NCBI GenBank assembly: GCA_964644845.1
Contig: CAZXXS010000052.1
Coordinates: 1 to 64,000, forward strand
From: Geothermovivens sp964644845
GTDB lineage: Bacteria > Zhuqueibacterota > Zhuqueibacteria > Oleimicrobiales > Geothermoviventaceae
DNA: 64,000 bases
Direction: 5' to 3'
Positions 37,445 to 46,715 of the stretch are shown in pieces; positions within the stretch are counted from its first letter, which is position 1; each line of letters begins with the position of its first letter. The position numbers were made by a program, and so were the translations under genes. Below the pieces are notes generated by a model, which saw only the letters and a program-made list of their open reading frames with translations, made no database searches and was not told the DNA's origin.

Positions 37445-39112
37445 ATGAAGAAGGTACACGTCGTCTGGCTGGTTGTCCTGGCAGCAATGCTTGGAACTTG
37501 GGTTCAGGTTTTCGCCCAGGCACCCGACACCGTTCTTGTTCCGGACATGATCAACGGTGATCCGTACGGTGCCATCAACAAGTTCATCTTGGGCGACACA
37601 ACGGCCACGGGTGAGCGGAACAATCCCAACCGGGTCTACATGCTGGAAGCTGGGAAAATGTACTTCCTCAGTGGTACCCTGCAGGCCCACTTCCCGTTGA
37701 CCCTGATCGGTCAGGAGCCGGAGGAAGGGCAGAAACCGGCGATTGTCACGTCCGGTGTTAGTCCCTCTGGCGGCACTGTCGGACGGTTTTTCAAGTGCTT
37801 CGACGACGCTACGTTCAAGAATATCTACTTTCAGACCTGTCCACCTACCGGCAAAGGCGAGACGTTCCAGACCTTCCAGCTCATTGCGGACAGCGCCCGC
37901 TACGTGTTTGACAACTGCTGGGTCGAATGGGGTCGGTGGTTGACCATTCGCGTCGAAGGCAAGCACACAAAGGTGTACATCACCGACTGTTACTTTCGGA
38001 ACCTGGAGAACAAAAAAGGAATCTACAACGGACGTGTGATCGACTTCCACAACAACCCGGTCGACACGTTGGTGATGATCAACAACACGGAATTCAACTG
38101 CAACAGTTTCTTCATGCAGATCCGAAACAACTACGTGAACTACGCTCGAATCGAACACAACACGATTGTGAACCTGTTCAAGTGGCCGATTCAGTGGTCG
38201 TGGATGACCAACGCCATCATTTCCAACAACATTTTCTACAACGTACACAGCTACGGGGAAGCCCCGTCCGATCTACCCGGTCAGGACTACGATGGCCTGG
38301 TGTTCGGCATCGTGAACGTGGACACCCTACCTCCGCACGACGCGGATTCGCTCGGCATCCAGGAAAAGGATCGCGTGATCATCGTCAACAACAACTGCTG
38401 GTATTTCAGCCAGGAGGTGAAGGACTACTGGGCGGCACACGCTGATTCGGTCATGCCTGAACCGTTCATGAACGAACGCACGCAGGCCATGTTCGACGCC
38501 GACGAGAGTTACCCGTACCTGGAAGAGAACAACACGATGAACATGGATCCACAGTTCAACAACGTCGGCGATCTCACGGCGTTTGTCGACTGGATGACCA
38601 AGAAACGCGCTGGCGAGGCTACGGACTACTGGGGCTGGGATCCGGATGGCGATCGTTTCAACGTGCAGTGGCCGTTGCCGGAAGATTTGTCTTACCCAAC
38701 AACCTCGCCGCTGTACACGGCCGCCGATGGAGGGTTCCCGGTAGGCGACCTGAACTGGTTCCCAGACAAAAAGTCCGAGTGGGAACAGTGGACCAAGACC
38801 AGTGTAGCCACCTCTTCGCACAAAGGTGTACCGACGGCTTTCCGGTTGGAGCAGAACTACCCGAACCCCTTCAACCCAACGACCACCATCCGCTACGCCT
38901 TGCCAAAGGCTACGGACGTGAAGCTGGTTGTTCTCAACAGTCTCGGTCAGCAGGTGAAGACTCTCGTGGCCAGGAAGCAAAACGCTGGTACGTATGCTGT
39001 TTCCTGGGATGGCACGAATGACCAGGGCGTGCAAGTGCCCACCGGCGTGTACTTCTACCGGCTTGCTGTGGGAGACCACGTGTTCGTACGAAAAATGCTG
39101 CTCCTGAAGTAG
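37445..39112 (+). CDS. secreted parallel beta-helix-like protein with C-terminal sorting domain
   Basis: This 555-aa protein has a signal peptide (VVWLVVLAAMLGTWVQVFAQA). The central region has short repeats typical of a right-handed parallel beta-helix (FKNIYFQTC, YVFDNCWVEW, VYITDCYFRN, LVMINNTEFN, ARIEHNTIVN, AIISNNIFYN, VIIVNNNCWY). The C-terminus is a FlgD-Ig/type-IX-like sorting domain, with RLEQNYPNPFNPTTTIRY at its start and VRKMLLLK at its end. It may be a surface glycan-binding protein or a pectate-lyase-like enzyme. No catalytic residues can be named. It is next to the TonB receptor, where SusD-type partners often lie. AAGGAGG precedes ATG 37445. Confidence 0.8.
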   Translation: MKKVHVVWLVVLAAMLGTWVQVFAQAPDTVLVPDMINGDPYGAINKFILGDTTATGERNNPNRVYMLEAGKMYFLSGTLQAHFPLTLIGQEPEEGQKPAIVTSGVSPSGGTVGRFFKCFDDATFKNIYFQTCPPTGKGETFQTFQLIADSARYVFDNCWVEWGRWLTIRVEGKHTKVYITDCYFRNLENKKGIYNGRVIDFHNNPVDTLVMINNTEFNCNSFFMQIRNNYVNYARIEHNTIVNLFKWPIQWSWMTNAIISNNIFYNVHSYGEAPSDLPGQDYDGLVFGIVNVDTLPPHDADSLGIQEKDRVIIVNNNCWYFSQEVKDYWAAHADSVMPEPFMNERTQAMFDADESYPYLEENNTMNMDPQFNNVGDLTAFVDWMTKKRAGEATDYWGWDPDGDRFNVQWPLPEDLSYPTTSPLYTAADGGFPVGDLNWFPDKKSEWEQWTKTSVATSSHKGVPTAFRLEQNYPNPFNPTTTIRYALPKATDVKLVVLNSLGQQVKTLVARKQNAGTYAVSWDGTNDQGVQVPTGVYFYRLAVGDHVFVRKMLLLK

Positions 39113-39140
39113 GTTGCTGTTGCGACCTGAGTTTCTCCTC

Positions 39141-39174
39141 CCCCTCCGGTCGCTGCGGCCGGAGGGGATTTTTA
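39141..39174 (+). terminator. rho-independent terminator after the beta-helix gene
   Basis: A 9-bp stem CCCCTCCGG/CCGGAGGGG (39141-39149/39159-39167) with a 9-base loop is followed by ATTTTTA. It separates the receptor/beta-helix transcript from the enzyme genes. Confidence 0.85.
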
Positions 39175-39227
39175 CGGACCGTTGAGGCTGCGGTTCCTTG
39201 GTTCCACGCGAGGCGGGAGGTGCTGTT

Positions 39228-41438
39228 GTGAAAAGAAACCGTGCCGTCGTTGGTGTTTTGCTCGTTTGTGCCGCGATCCTGAGGATTCCCGCTGCCGGCG
39301 CTCAGGTGGATCCCTGGGAAATGGTAAGGCGCATGGGGCGGGGCATCAACCTTGGAAATACCCTCGACGCGCCTGAGGAAGGGCGCTGGGCCGACCCGGC
39401 TCGGGAGTTTTACTTCAGCGACTACCACGACGCTGGTTTTACGTGCGTTCGTATTCCCATTCGCTGGGATCACCACCTGGGAACTGAAGCGCCGTACACG
39501 ATCGATCCCGCCTGGCTGGACCGGGTAGAGCAGGTGGTGGACTGGGGCCTGGCGCATGGTTTGGTGACCATCATCAACGCGCACCACGATGACTGGCTGT
39601 ACGAGAATTTCCCCGCTCACCTGCCCCGGTTCGAAAGTTTGTGGCGTCAGGTGGCCGAGCGTTTTCAGAATAAGTCGGACAGTTTGCTCTTCGAGATCAT
39701 CAACGAACCTTACTTCGATCTCAGCGAGGCCCAGGTCGACACCCTGAATGCTCGGATCCTGCGTGTCATCCGGCGAACAAATCCCCACCGGATTGTGATT
39801 CTCACGGGCGGTGGTGAGAATTCCTACCGGGCTGTGCTGCACCTGCATCCGCCCCAAGATCCGTACCTCATGGCCTACTTTCACTACTACCTTCCCTGGA
39901 AGTTCACCCATGACAAAATCGGAACGTGGGGATCGGTTCAAGACAAGCTGACTCTCCAGGGACATTTCGATCTTGTCCAGAACTGGTCTCTGCAGCACGG
40001 ACTCCCGATTCTGCTGGGTGAGTTCGGTGTAAGTGTGGGTGCGGACCGAGCTTCGCTGCTGCGCTGGTACGACGCTGTGGCGAATGGAGCCATCCAGCGT
40101 GGATTCGCTTTCACCGTTTGGGACGCTGGCCCGCAGGCGAACAAGTTCACCTACTTTCGTCAGCCTGGTCTTTGGGACGAACCCCAGCTCAACGTTTTGA
40201 CGGATCAACGGCCATTTACGGGGGGTCCCGTACCGGTGCCAGGGCGCCTGGAAGCTGAAGCCTTCGACACAGGTGGCCCGCGCGTGGCTTACAGCGACGA
40301 AGATTCGGTGAATGACTTCGGATTTTACCGACCGGACGAGGGAGTGGAAATCGACACAGTGGGCGGTGGTGGCTACGCTGTGGTGTTGAACGAAGCGGGG
40401 AACTGGACCGAGTACACATTTCGTGTAGACACGGCGGGCGTGTACACGGTCTCCGTTTGTGGGCGGACCGACGCGGGGGACGCAAGCGTGGTCTTGCGCT
40501 TTAACGGACACCGTTTCGCCGGACCGTTTGCCGGGATGCCCGCAGACCGCTTCGCTGTGGTTTCGGATTCCCTTTTCCTTTCGAAAGGTGTCCACGTTGT
40601 TCGGCTTTTGAGCGAAACGGGTCGGATTCGGGTGGACTGGCTGGAATTCCGCTTGCACCGTGCAGCTAAGGCCAACCTACTCCGCAACGGAGGTTTTGAA
40701 CTTGGTCTGGAAGGCTGGGAGGTGAAACAGTGCACCGCAGCGCCTGTGGACACGCCTGTGCACTCCGGTGAGCGCGCTCTGTTGTTGAGCAATCGGCAAA
40801 AAGAATGGGCCGGTGTGTATCAGAACATCCACCAGGTGCTGGTAGACAACGGCCCAGGGTACTACGTGGCTGCTGGGTGGCTGCGGGCAGCTGCGGATAC
40901 TGGCTGGGCAAGGGTTAAGATTCGGCTTACGTACGGAGGGCAACAGCACCACATCGGCGTGCCCGTACCGGTGGACACAGTGCACTGGACGTTTGCCAGG
41001 GACACGTTGCTTCTCACTTGGGATGGCACGTTGGCTGACGCCAATTTTTTCGTGCAGGGTGCTAAGGGATTTGTGGGGGATCTTCTGGCAGACGACGTGC
41101 AGCTTACCTTTGTGGGACCGGCTGCAGCTGTGGCTGCCAGCTCCCTTGCTGTTCGTCAACCGGAAACGTGGGCGTTGGCCAATAATCCCAATCCATTCAA
41201 TGCCTCCACGTGGATTACGTACCACACGCCCGTGTCTGCCAGAATCAGGCTGCGCGTGTTCGATTTGCGTGGGGCTGAGGTGAATCGTCTTGTGGACACC
41301 GTTCTGCCAGCCGGTGTTCACCGGCAGGTTTGGGATGGGAAGGACGAGGCTGGGACGCCTCTGCCCTCGGGGTGCTACCTGGTCGTTCTGCAGGCCCCAG
41401 GAGTGCGCAAGGTTCACAAAATGCTGCTGTTACGGTGA
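39228..41438 (+). CDS. GH5-family endoglucanase-type glycoside hydrolase with CBM modules and sorting domain
   Basis: This 736-aa secreted enzyme starts at GTG 39228 (GGGAGG upstream) with a signal peptide. The GH5 barrel shows GRGINLGNTLDAP, the acid/base Glu in FEIINEPY, AYFHYYLPWKFTH and the nucleophile Glu in ILLGEFGVS. Next is a CBM6-like module (RLEAEAFDTGG...YSDEDSVNDFGFYRPDEGVEID...NEAGNWTEYTF). A CBM4/9-like module (NLLRNGGFELGLEGW...) follows, then a sorting domain (NNPNPFNASTWITY to HKMLLLR). It probably cleaves beta-1,4-glucan or mannan at the cell surface. The CBM4/9-like and terminal modules recur in the next gene's sulfatase. Confidence 0.9.
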   Translation: MKRNRAVVGVLLVCAAILRIPAAGAQVDPWEMVRRMGRGINLGNTLDAPEEGRWADPAREFYFSDYHDAGFTCVRIPIRWDHHLGTEAPYTIDPAWLDRVEQVVDWGLAHGLVTIINAHHDDWLYENFPAHLPRFESLWRQVAERFQNKSDSLLFEIINEPYFDLSEAQVDTLNARILRVIRRTNPHRIVILTGGGENSYRAVLHLHPPQDPYLMAYFHYYLPWKFTHDKIGTWGSVQDKLTLQGHFDLVQNWSLQHGLPILLGEFGVSVGADRASLLRWYDAVANGAIQRGFAFTVWDAGPQANKFTYFRQPGLWDEPQLNVLTDQRPFTGGPVPVPGRLEAEAFDTGGPRVAYSDEDSVNDFGFYRPDEGVEIDTVGGGGYAVVLNEAGNWTEYTFRVDTAGVYTVSVCGRTDAGDASVVLRFNGHRFAGPFAGMPADRFAVVSDSLFLSKGVHVVRLLSETGRIRVDWLEFRLHRAAKANLLRNGGFELGLEGWEVKQCTAAPVDTPVHSGERALLLSNRQKEWAGVYQNIHQVLVDNGPGYYVAAGWLRAAADTGWARVKIRLTYGGQQHHIGVPVPVDTVHWTFARDTLLLTWDGTLADANFFVQGAKGFVGDLLADDVQLTFVGPAAAVAASSLAVRQPETWALANNPNPFNASTWITYHTPVSARIRLRVFDLRGAEVNRLVDTVLPAGVHRQVWDGKDEAGTPLPSGCYLVVLQAPGVRKVHKMLLLR

Positions 41439-41734
41439 TTGAAGCTGCGTGGGAACGCACCTTGCCCCTGGGAAAAAAGCGGGAGGCGCCGCAAGTCGTT
41501 GTGAGGGCTGCGGAGGGCAGGGGACAGACGTTGCCAGCTGTGCGAAGGAACGCGACCCGGAAGAGCTGGACAGCCCACGAGAGCAGGGTCTGACCGCAGG
41601 GGGCATGGTGAAACCCCAAAACCACTTTGAACCGTAGGTAACTGCGTTGTGAGCTCAGGGAGAGAAAAAACGGATCGATCCCGGCGGCTGAGAGACTGCA
41701 TTTTTGCAAGTGGAGAAACGAAGCGGGTGATCCC
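41439..41734 (+). other. intergenic region, no feature recognised
   Basis: This 296-base region lies between GH5 and the first sulfatase; no promoter or terminator is clear. A weak GGGAGAG tract lies near 41660. Confidence 0.35.
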
Positions 41735-43969
41735 ATGTTGAAACTTCTGCTTGCTCTGTTGTTCGTCTTGTTTACCCAGGTACGGCTTTGGGCAGTCACA
41801 GGAGTAAAGCCTGTCAACGTGCTGATGATCGCTGTGGACGATTTGAAACCCACTTTGGGTTGTTACGGCGACACGCTGGTGTTCTCGCCCAACATCGACT
41901 CACTTGCCAGCCGAGGTACGGTGTTTTTCAACAATTACTGCCAGCAGGCGGTGTGTGCCCCCTCGCGGGCAAGTTTGCTCACCGGTCTGCGTCCGGACCG
42001 TACTGGTGTGTGGGATCTGCGCGCTCACGCCGGGTTGCGCGACCGGATTCCCGACATCGTTACATTGCCGCAGTACTTTCGGGAGCACGGCTACGAAACA
42101 GCGGCTGTGGGCAAGGTGTTCGATCCGCGTTCTGTGGACACCCAACACGACGCTGCATCCTGGTCGCTGCCCTACCGCCCGGCACGTGGGAGCCGGTGGC
42201 TTCGGGCTACCGAGAAGGTGTCCACAGAAATCGACGACGCTCCCGACAGCGCCTTCATCGATGGGCACATCCTTGCGGACGGCCTCGACCTGCTGAATCA
42301 GCTTGCCGATGGCGACAAACCGTTCTTCCTGGCCGTCGGCTTCAAAAAACCCCACTTGCCCTTTGTAGCTCCAAAGGTGGACTGGGATCGGTACCCACGG
42401 GCGCTCATTCCCCTGGCACCGTTTCAGGAACACGCCGCGAATGCTCCGGAGTGGGCTTTTCAGCCCGGGTGGGAGTTACGCCACTACGTGGACATTCCCA
42501 AGGAAGGGCGGATCCCAGACGACAAGCAACGGGAGCTCATCAACGGCTACTACGCTTGCGTGAGTCACGTGGACCGACTCGTTGGCCGACTGTTGAGGCG
42601 GCTGGATGAACTCGGACTGGCAGAAAACACGGTGGTCGTTCTGTGGGGCGACCACGGTTGGCACCTGGGTGATCACTTGATGTGGTGTAAACACACGAAT
42701 TTTGAGCAAGCTACCCGAGCACCGCTGATCATCGCAGCACCAGGCTTTCCCAAAGGGCAAGTAGCCCACACACTGAGCGAATTTGTGGACATTTTTCCGA
42801 CGTTGTGCGAACTGGCGAATCTGCCGGTGCCTGGCAATCTGGACGGTGTGAGTTTGGTGCCTGCTCTGCAGGACCCCAGGACGGAGGTGAAGGAGTACGC
42901 AATCAGCCAGTACCACCGCAACGCAAAGGGCGTCAAGGTCGAGGGTTACGCCATCCGGACCAAGCGGTACCGCTACGTGGAGTGGCTCAGGCAAGAGATC
43001 CGCCTGACGCAGAAGTACGACACCACCAGCGTGGTTGCGAACGAACTTTACGACTACCAAACGGATCCGCTGGAAACCGTGAGCCTGGCTCCTCTGCCCG
43101 AGTACCGGGATCTGGTAACACACTTCCGCCAGATTCTCAGGAACTACTTCGCCGAGATGAAAAAGAAAGCCGACAACGACCTTCCACCAGCTCAGGGAAG
43201 CAATTTGCTCCAGAACCCGGGCTTCGAACTCGGTTCTGCCAGCTGGCAGGCCAAAAGCAGTGTGCTGGCGACAGTGGAAAGTCCAGTGCACACGGGCCAG
43301 TACGCCCTGCGGGTAACCGGACGCACAAAGGACTGGGCCGGCGCTTACCAGGACGTGACCGGGACACTGCGTGCCCACGGTCCTGGGGTGTACGCTCTGG
43401 CGGGTTTTTTTCGTTCTCTCACGGACTCCACCGTACAGGCCAGGCTTAAGGTGCGCCTCACGGCGGACAACCAGGTTCAACACCTCGGGGTCACCGGCCC
43501 AATGGACTCGACGGGGTGGCACCCTGTTGCAGACACACTGCAGCTCCTTTGGCAGGGTGAGTTGCAGGAGGCCCTGTTCCTGGTGCAAACAGCTGGCGGT
43601 TTCACGGGCGACTTCTTTGTCGACGACTTGAGCCTGGTACCTGTGTCACAGACTGCCGTGCGTCAACGGCACGGCAGTCGGGGCAGTGTTCTCGGCAACC
43701 ACGAGCTGCTGAGTTTCCCGAATCCTTTCAACCAGGAGACCACGATTTATTTTCGGCTCGACGAGCTGGGGCCGGTGAAGCTGGGCGTTTTCGACTTGAC
43801 TGGTCGCGAGGTTCGCCGGTTGATTGACGGATCCGTTCAGCCCGGTGAGCACCGGACGGTGTGGGACGGAAGGGACGACGCACGGGCGCCAGTCACATCC
43901 GGCTGCTACTTTGCTGTGCTCCGAACGGGGAACGTGCGGCAAGTGCGCAAGATGCTGTTGTTGCGGTGA
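41735..43969 (+). CDS. secreted sulfatase fused to a CBM4/9-like module and C-terminal sorting domain
   Basis: This 744-aa protein has a signal peptide (LKLLLALLFVLFTQVRLWA). An iduronate-2-sulfatase-like alkaline phosphatase-fold domain follows: VLMIAVDDLKPTLGCYGD, then VCAPSRASLLTG with Cys74 as the formylglycine precursor (CxPSR), and metal ligands in VVLWGDHGWHLGDH. After about residue 490 comes a CBM4/9-like module (NLLQNPGFELGSASW...) and then a sorting domain (FPNPFNQETTIYF to RKMLLLR). It would remove sulfate from a polysaccharide while bound to the cell surface or polymer. A formylglycine-generating enzyme must act in trans; none is visible here. GH3 follows 108 bases later. Confidence 0.9.
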   Translation: MLKLLLALLFVLFTQVRLWAVTGVKPVNVLMIAVDDLKPTLGCYGDTLVFSPNIDSLASRGTVFFNNYCQQAVCAPSRASLLTGLRPDRTGVWDLRAHAGLRDRIPDIVTLPQYFREHGYETAAVGKVFDPRSVDTQHDAASWSLPYRPARGSRWLRATEKVSTEIDDAPDSAFIDGHILADGLDLLNQLADGDKPFFLAVGFKKPHLPFVAPKVDWDRYPRALIPLAPFQEHAANAPEWAFQPGWELRHYVDIPKEGRIPDDKQRELINGYYACVSHVDRLVGRLLRRLDELGLAENTVVVLWGDHGWHLGDHLMWCKHTNFEQATRAPLIIAAPGFPKGQVAHTLSEFVDIFPTLCELANLPVPGNLDGVSLVPALQDPRTEVKEYAISQYHRNAKGVKVEGYAIRTKRYRYVEWLRQEIRLTQKYDTTSVVANELYDYQTDPLETVSLAPLPEYRDLVTHFRQILRNYFAEMKKKADNDLPPAQGSNLLQNPGFELGSASWQAKSSVLATVESPVHTGQYALRVTGRTKDWAGAYQDVTGTLRAHGPGVYALAGFFRSLTDSTVQARLKVRLTADNQVQHLGVTGPMDSTGWHPVADTLQLLWQGELQEALFLVQTAGGFTGDFFVDDLSLVPVSQTAVRQRHGSRGSVLGNHELLSFPNPFNQETTIYFRLDELGPVKLGVFDLTGREVRRLIDGSVQPGEHRTVWDGRDDARAPVTSGCYFAVLRTGNVRQVRKMLLLR

Positions 43970-44077
43970 GTCGTGTCGGAAACGGTTTGCACCGCTGGAG
44001 GGGTTGCTTCGCGCCGGAAGACCAGGAGCGGTGGCGTGTCGAGTGTCGCTTGCGAACCTTAACAGACGAGTGAAAGG

Positions 44078-46393
44078 ATGCGTGGAAAACGGCTCATTCT
44101 CGTTGCCTTCTTGACGTTCTCGGTGCAGGGTTCCCTGTGGGCTGCAGATCGCCCTGCCTACCTGAACCCAAATCTACCGATCCAAGAGCGCGTAAACGAT
44201 TTGCTGGCCAGGATGACGCTGGAAGAGAAGGTGGGCCAGATGTGCCAGTACGTGGGATTGCAGCACCAGCGCGAAGTGGCCAGGAGAAAATTCGGCGAAC
44301 ACGCCGACTTAGACGACGCCCACGGTTTCTACCCGGACCTGAGTCCCAGGGACGTGGAGCAACTCGTCGTACAGGGCCGCATCGGCTCGTTTTTGCACGT
44401 GGTGACGGCCGAGGAGGCCAACGGCCTCCAGAAGCTGGCGCTGAAGAGCCGGCTTAAGGTCCCACTCTTGATCGGCATCGATGCGATTCACGGCAACGGT
44501 CTCGTGCGGGGTGCCACAATCTACCCGACACCGCTCACGCTGGCTTCTACGTGGAGGCCTGATCTCGTCGAGGCGGTAGGGCGTCAGACCGCGGTGGAGA
44601 TGCGGGCTTGTGGCATGCACTGGAGCTTCACACCCAACGTGGATGTGGCACGGGATCCCCGCTGGGGTCGAGTGGGCGAAACATTTGGGGAGGATCCCTA
44701 CCTCGTGTCCAGAATGGGCGCGGCCATGGTGCGAGGCCTGCAACAGGGTGACGGTACGCCGCTTGGCCGCGTGATTGCCTGTGCCAAACATCTGGTGGGC
44801 GGTGGTGAACCCATTAACGGCCTCAACGCTGCACCCACGGACATTTCTCGCCGCACGTTGTTTGAGGTTTTCTTGCCGCCTTTCGAGGCTGCTGTGGACG
44901 CTGGCGCCTACACCGTAATGGCTGCACACAACGAAATCGAGGGAGAGCCGTGCCACGGAAGCCACTACCTGCTCACCGAAATCTTGCGCGGCAGGATGGG
45001 TTTTCAAGGTTTTGTGGTCAGCGACTGGATGGACATTGAGCGGCTCTACTCGCTACACCACGTCGTTCGCAGCAAGGAACAAGCCTGCGAGCGCGCTGTT
45101 CTCGCCGGGATCGACATGCACATGCACGGTCCCGGGTTTCTGGAAGCTGTGGTGTCGGCAGTGCGCGAAGGCCGCATTCCCGAGACGCGGGTCGACGAGG
45201 CGGTGCGGGCGATTCTGCGACCCAAGTTCCAGCTGGGTCTGTTTGAAAAGCCTTTTGTTGACCTGAAAGCGATCCCCAAACGGGTTTACACGAGCGAGCA
45301 CAGGGATCTGGCCCTCAAGTGTGCACGGGAAGGAATCGTCCTCTTGAAAAATGATGGGTTGCTTCCCTTGCAAAAGAAGGGACCACTCGAAGTGTTCGTC
45401 ACGGGGCCAAATGCCAACAACCACACCATCTTGGGCGACTGGACACTACCCCAACCAGAAGACCGCGTAACGACAATCCTGGAAGGACTGCGCCAGGTTG
45501 CTGATGCCGGGACTAAGGTGACGTACTTCGATTCTGGCCAGGACATTTTCCACATCGAGACGAGCAAAATCGACAGCGCCGGCAAACTCGCTCGCCAGGC
45601 GGACGTGAACGTGGTGGTTGTGGGCAGTAACTCTCTTCGCTTCCTTACGGACCGGAAAACCAGCGGTGAAAACGTAGATCGCGCTCACATCAATCTGGCT
45701 GGCCGCCAACTTGAGTTGATTCAGGCTGTGCAAGCGTCGGGAAAGCCGCTGATTGTGGTGTTCGTGAACAGTCGCCCCCTGGGGGAACCCTGGGTTGCCG
45801 AGCACGCTAACGCGATTCTCGAAGCGTGGGAGCCTGGAAGCTTGGGCGGCTTGGCAGTGGCTGAGGTGATTTTTGGGCTGGTAAACCCGTCCGGGAAGTT
45901 GCCGATCACGATTCCCCGCACTGAGGGACAAGTTCAGATGGTCTACAACTACAAGCCGTCCGCGTACGCACATCGCTACCGTGACGAAAAGATCACACCG
46001 CTGTATCCCTTCGGGTTTGGGTTGAGCTACACCAGTTTCAGGATTTCTGGACTTCAGCTGAGCACGCGACGACTGAAAATTGGAAAGCCCCTGAGTGTTT
46101 CAGTGAGTGTGCGCAACACGGGCAAAGCGGCCGGAGCCGAGGTGGTTCAGCTCTACGTGCGCGACGAGGTGTGCACGTACACGCGGCCCGTTGAGGAGTT
46201 GAAGGCTTTTCAAAAGGTGTTCTTGCAGCCCGGCGAGGCCAAGACTGTGACCCTGACGCTAAACACTCAGGATTTGGGCTACTTCGATCGCGACGCCCAC
46301 TACATCGTTGAGCCTGGATGGTTTACGGTGATGGTCGGCAACAGCTCGCGAGATCCCCACATGCTTACGGCGCGATTTGAACTGGTGGAGTAG
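44078..46393 (+). CDS. GH3-family beta-glucosidase-type hydrolase
   Basis: This 771-aa protein has a signal peptide and the full three-domain layout of GH3 beta-glucosidases. The N-terminal barrel has LLIGIDAIHGNG and PNVDVARDPRWGRVGETFGEDP. The nucleophile Asp lies in GFVVSDWMDI, followed by the second domain (ECAREGIVLLKND-like block CAREGIVLLKNDGLLPL) and a C-terminal FnIII-like domain (VSVRNTGKAAGAEVVQLYV). It removes glucose or a related sugar from the non-reducing end of short oligosaccharides, probably in the periplasm, finishing what the GH5 enzyme starts. AAAGG precedes ATG 44078. Confidence 0.95.
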   Translation: MRGKRLILVAFLTFSVQGSLWAADRPAYLNPNLPIQERVNDLLARMTLEEKVGQMCQYVGLQHQREVARRKFGEHADLDDAHGFYPDLSPRDVEQLVVQGRIGSFLHVVTAEEANGLQKLALKSRLKVPLLIGIDAIHGNGLVRGATIYPTPLTLASTWRPDLVEAVGRQTAVEMRACGMHWSFTPNVDVARDPRWGRVGETFGEDPYLVSRMGAAMVRGLQQGDGTPLGRVIACAKHLVGGGEPINGLNAAPTDISRRTLFEVFLPPFEAAVDAGAYTVMAAHNEIEGEPCHGSHYLLTEILRGRMGFQGFVVSDWMDIERLYSLHHVVRSKEQACERAVLAGIDMHMHGPGFLEAVVSAVREGRIPETRVDEAVRAILRPKFQLGLFEKPFVDLKAIPKRVYTSEHRDLALKCAREGIVLLKNDGLLPLQKKGPLEVFVTGPNANNHTILGDWTLPQPEDRVTTILEGLRQVADAGTKVTYFDSGQDIFHIETSKIDSAGKLARQADVNVVVVGSNSLRFLTDRKTSGENVDRAHINLAGRQLELIQAVQASGKPLIVVFVNSRPLGEPWVAEHANAILEAWEPGSLGGLAVAEVIFGLVNPSGKLPITIPRTEGQVQMVYNYKPSAYAHRYRDEKITPLYPFGFGLSYTSFRISGLQLSTRRLKIGKPLSVSVSVRNTGKAAGAEVVQLYVRDEVCTYTRPVEELKAFQKVFLQPGEAKTVTLTLNTQDLGYFDRDAHYIVEPGWFTVMVGNSSRDPHMLTARFELVE

Positions 46394-46715
46394 AACCCGA
46401 GTGACCTGGTGGTGGGGTACGCATCGGTCTGTTGGGTGGGCTTGGAAGCTCGCTGTTCCAGGTCCAGGCCGGAGTAGCAACCCGGCGCCTCGTGAAGACA
46501 GGGAATGCACCGTTTTGTGGGTCACGAGAATCTGCGCAAGAGTCGGCGTGGGGTTGTGCGTGTGTTTCGGGGGCGGACGGTGGCCGGGCGCGAGCCGAGT
46601 AGGCCCGGGAATGCTTTTTTGCGGACATTTGGTCCCTTCTGTAGGGCTGCGGTGTGTTGGACTGGCGACTGCAGCAGTTTTCGCGAACACTCAGTTCAGT
46701 TCGAATGGAGGCAAC
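46394..46715 (+). other. intergenic region, no feature recognised
   Basis: This 322-base region is unusually rich in GGG/TGG. A reading frame in phase with the sulfatase runs through it but is Trp/Gly/Cys-rich nonsense-like sequence, so it was treated as non-coding. Confidence 0.4.

Noticed and set aside
38934..40658. 574-codon open frame on the minus strand
   Set aside because: It spans two well-supported plus-strand genes and the terminator between them, and its sequence shows no domain.
46377..46715. N-terminal extension of the sulfatase at 46716
   Set aside because: It overlaps the GH3 end and precedes a clear GGAGG plus Tat signal start.
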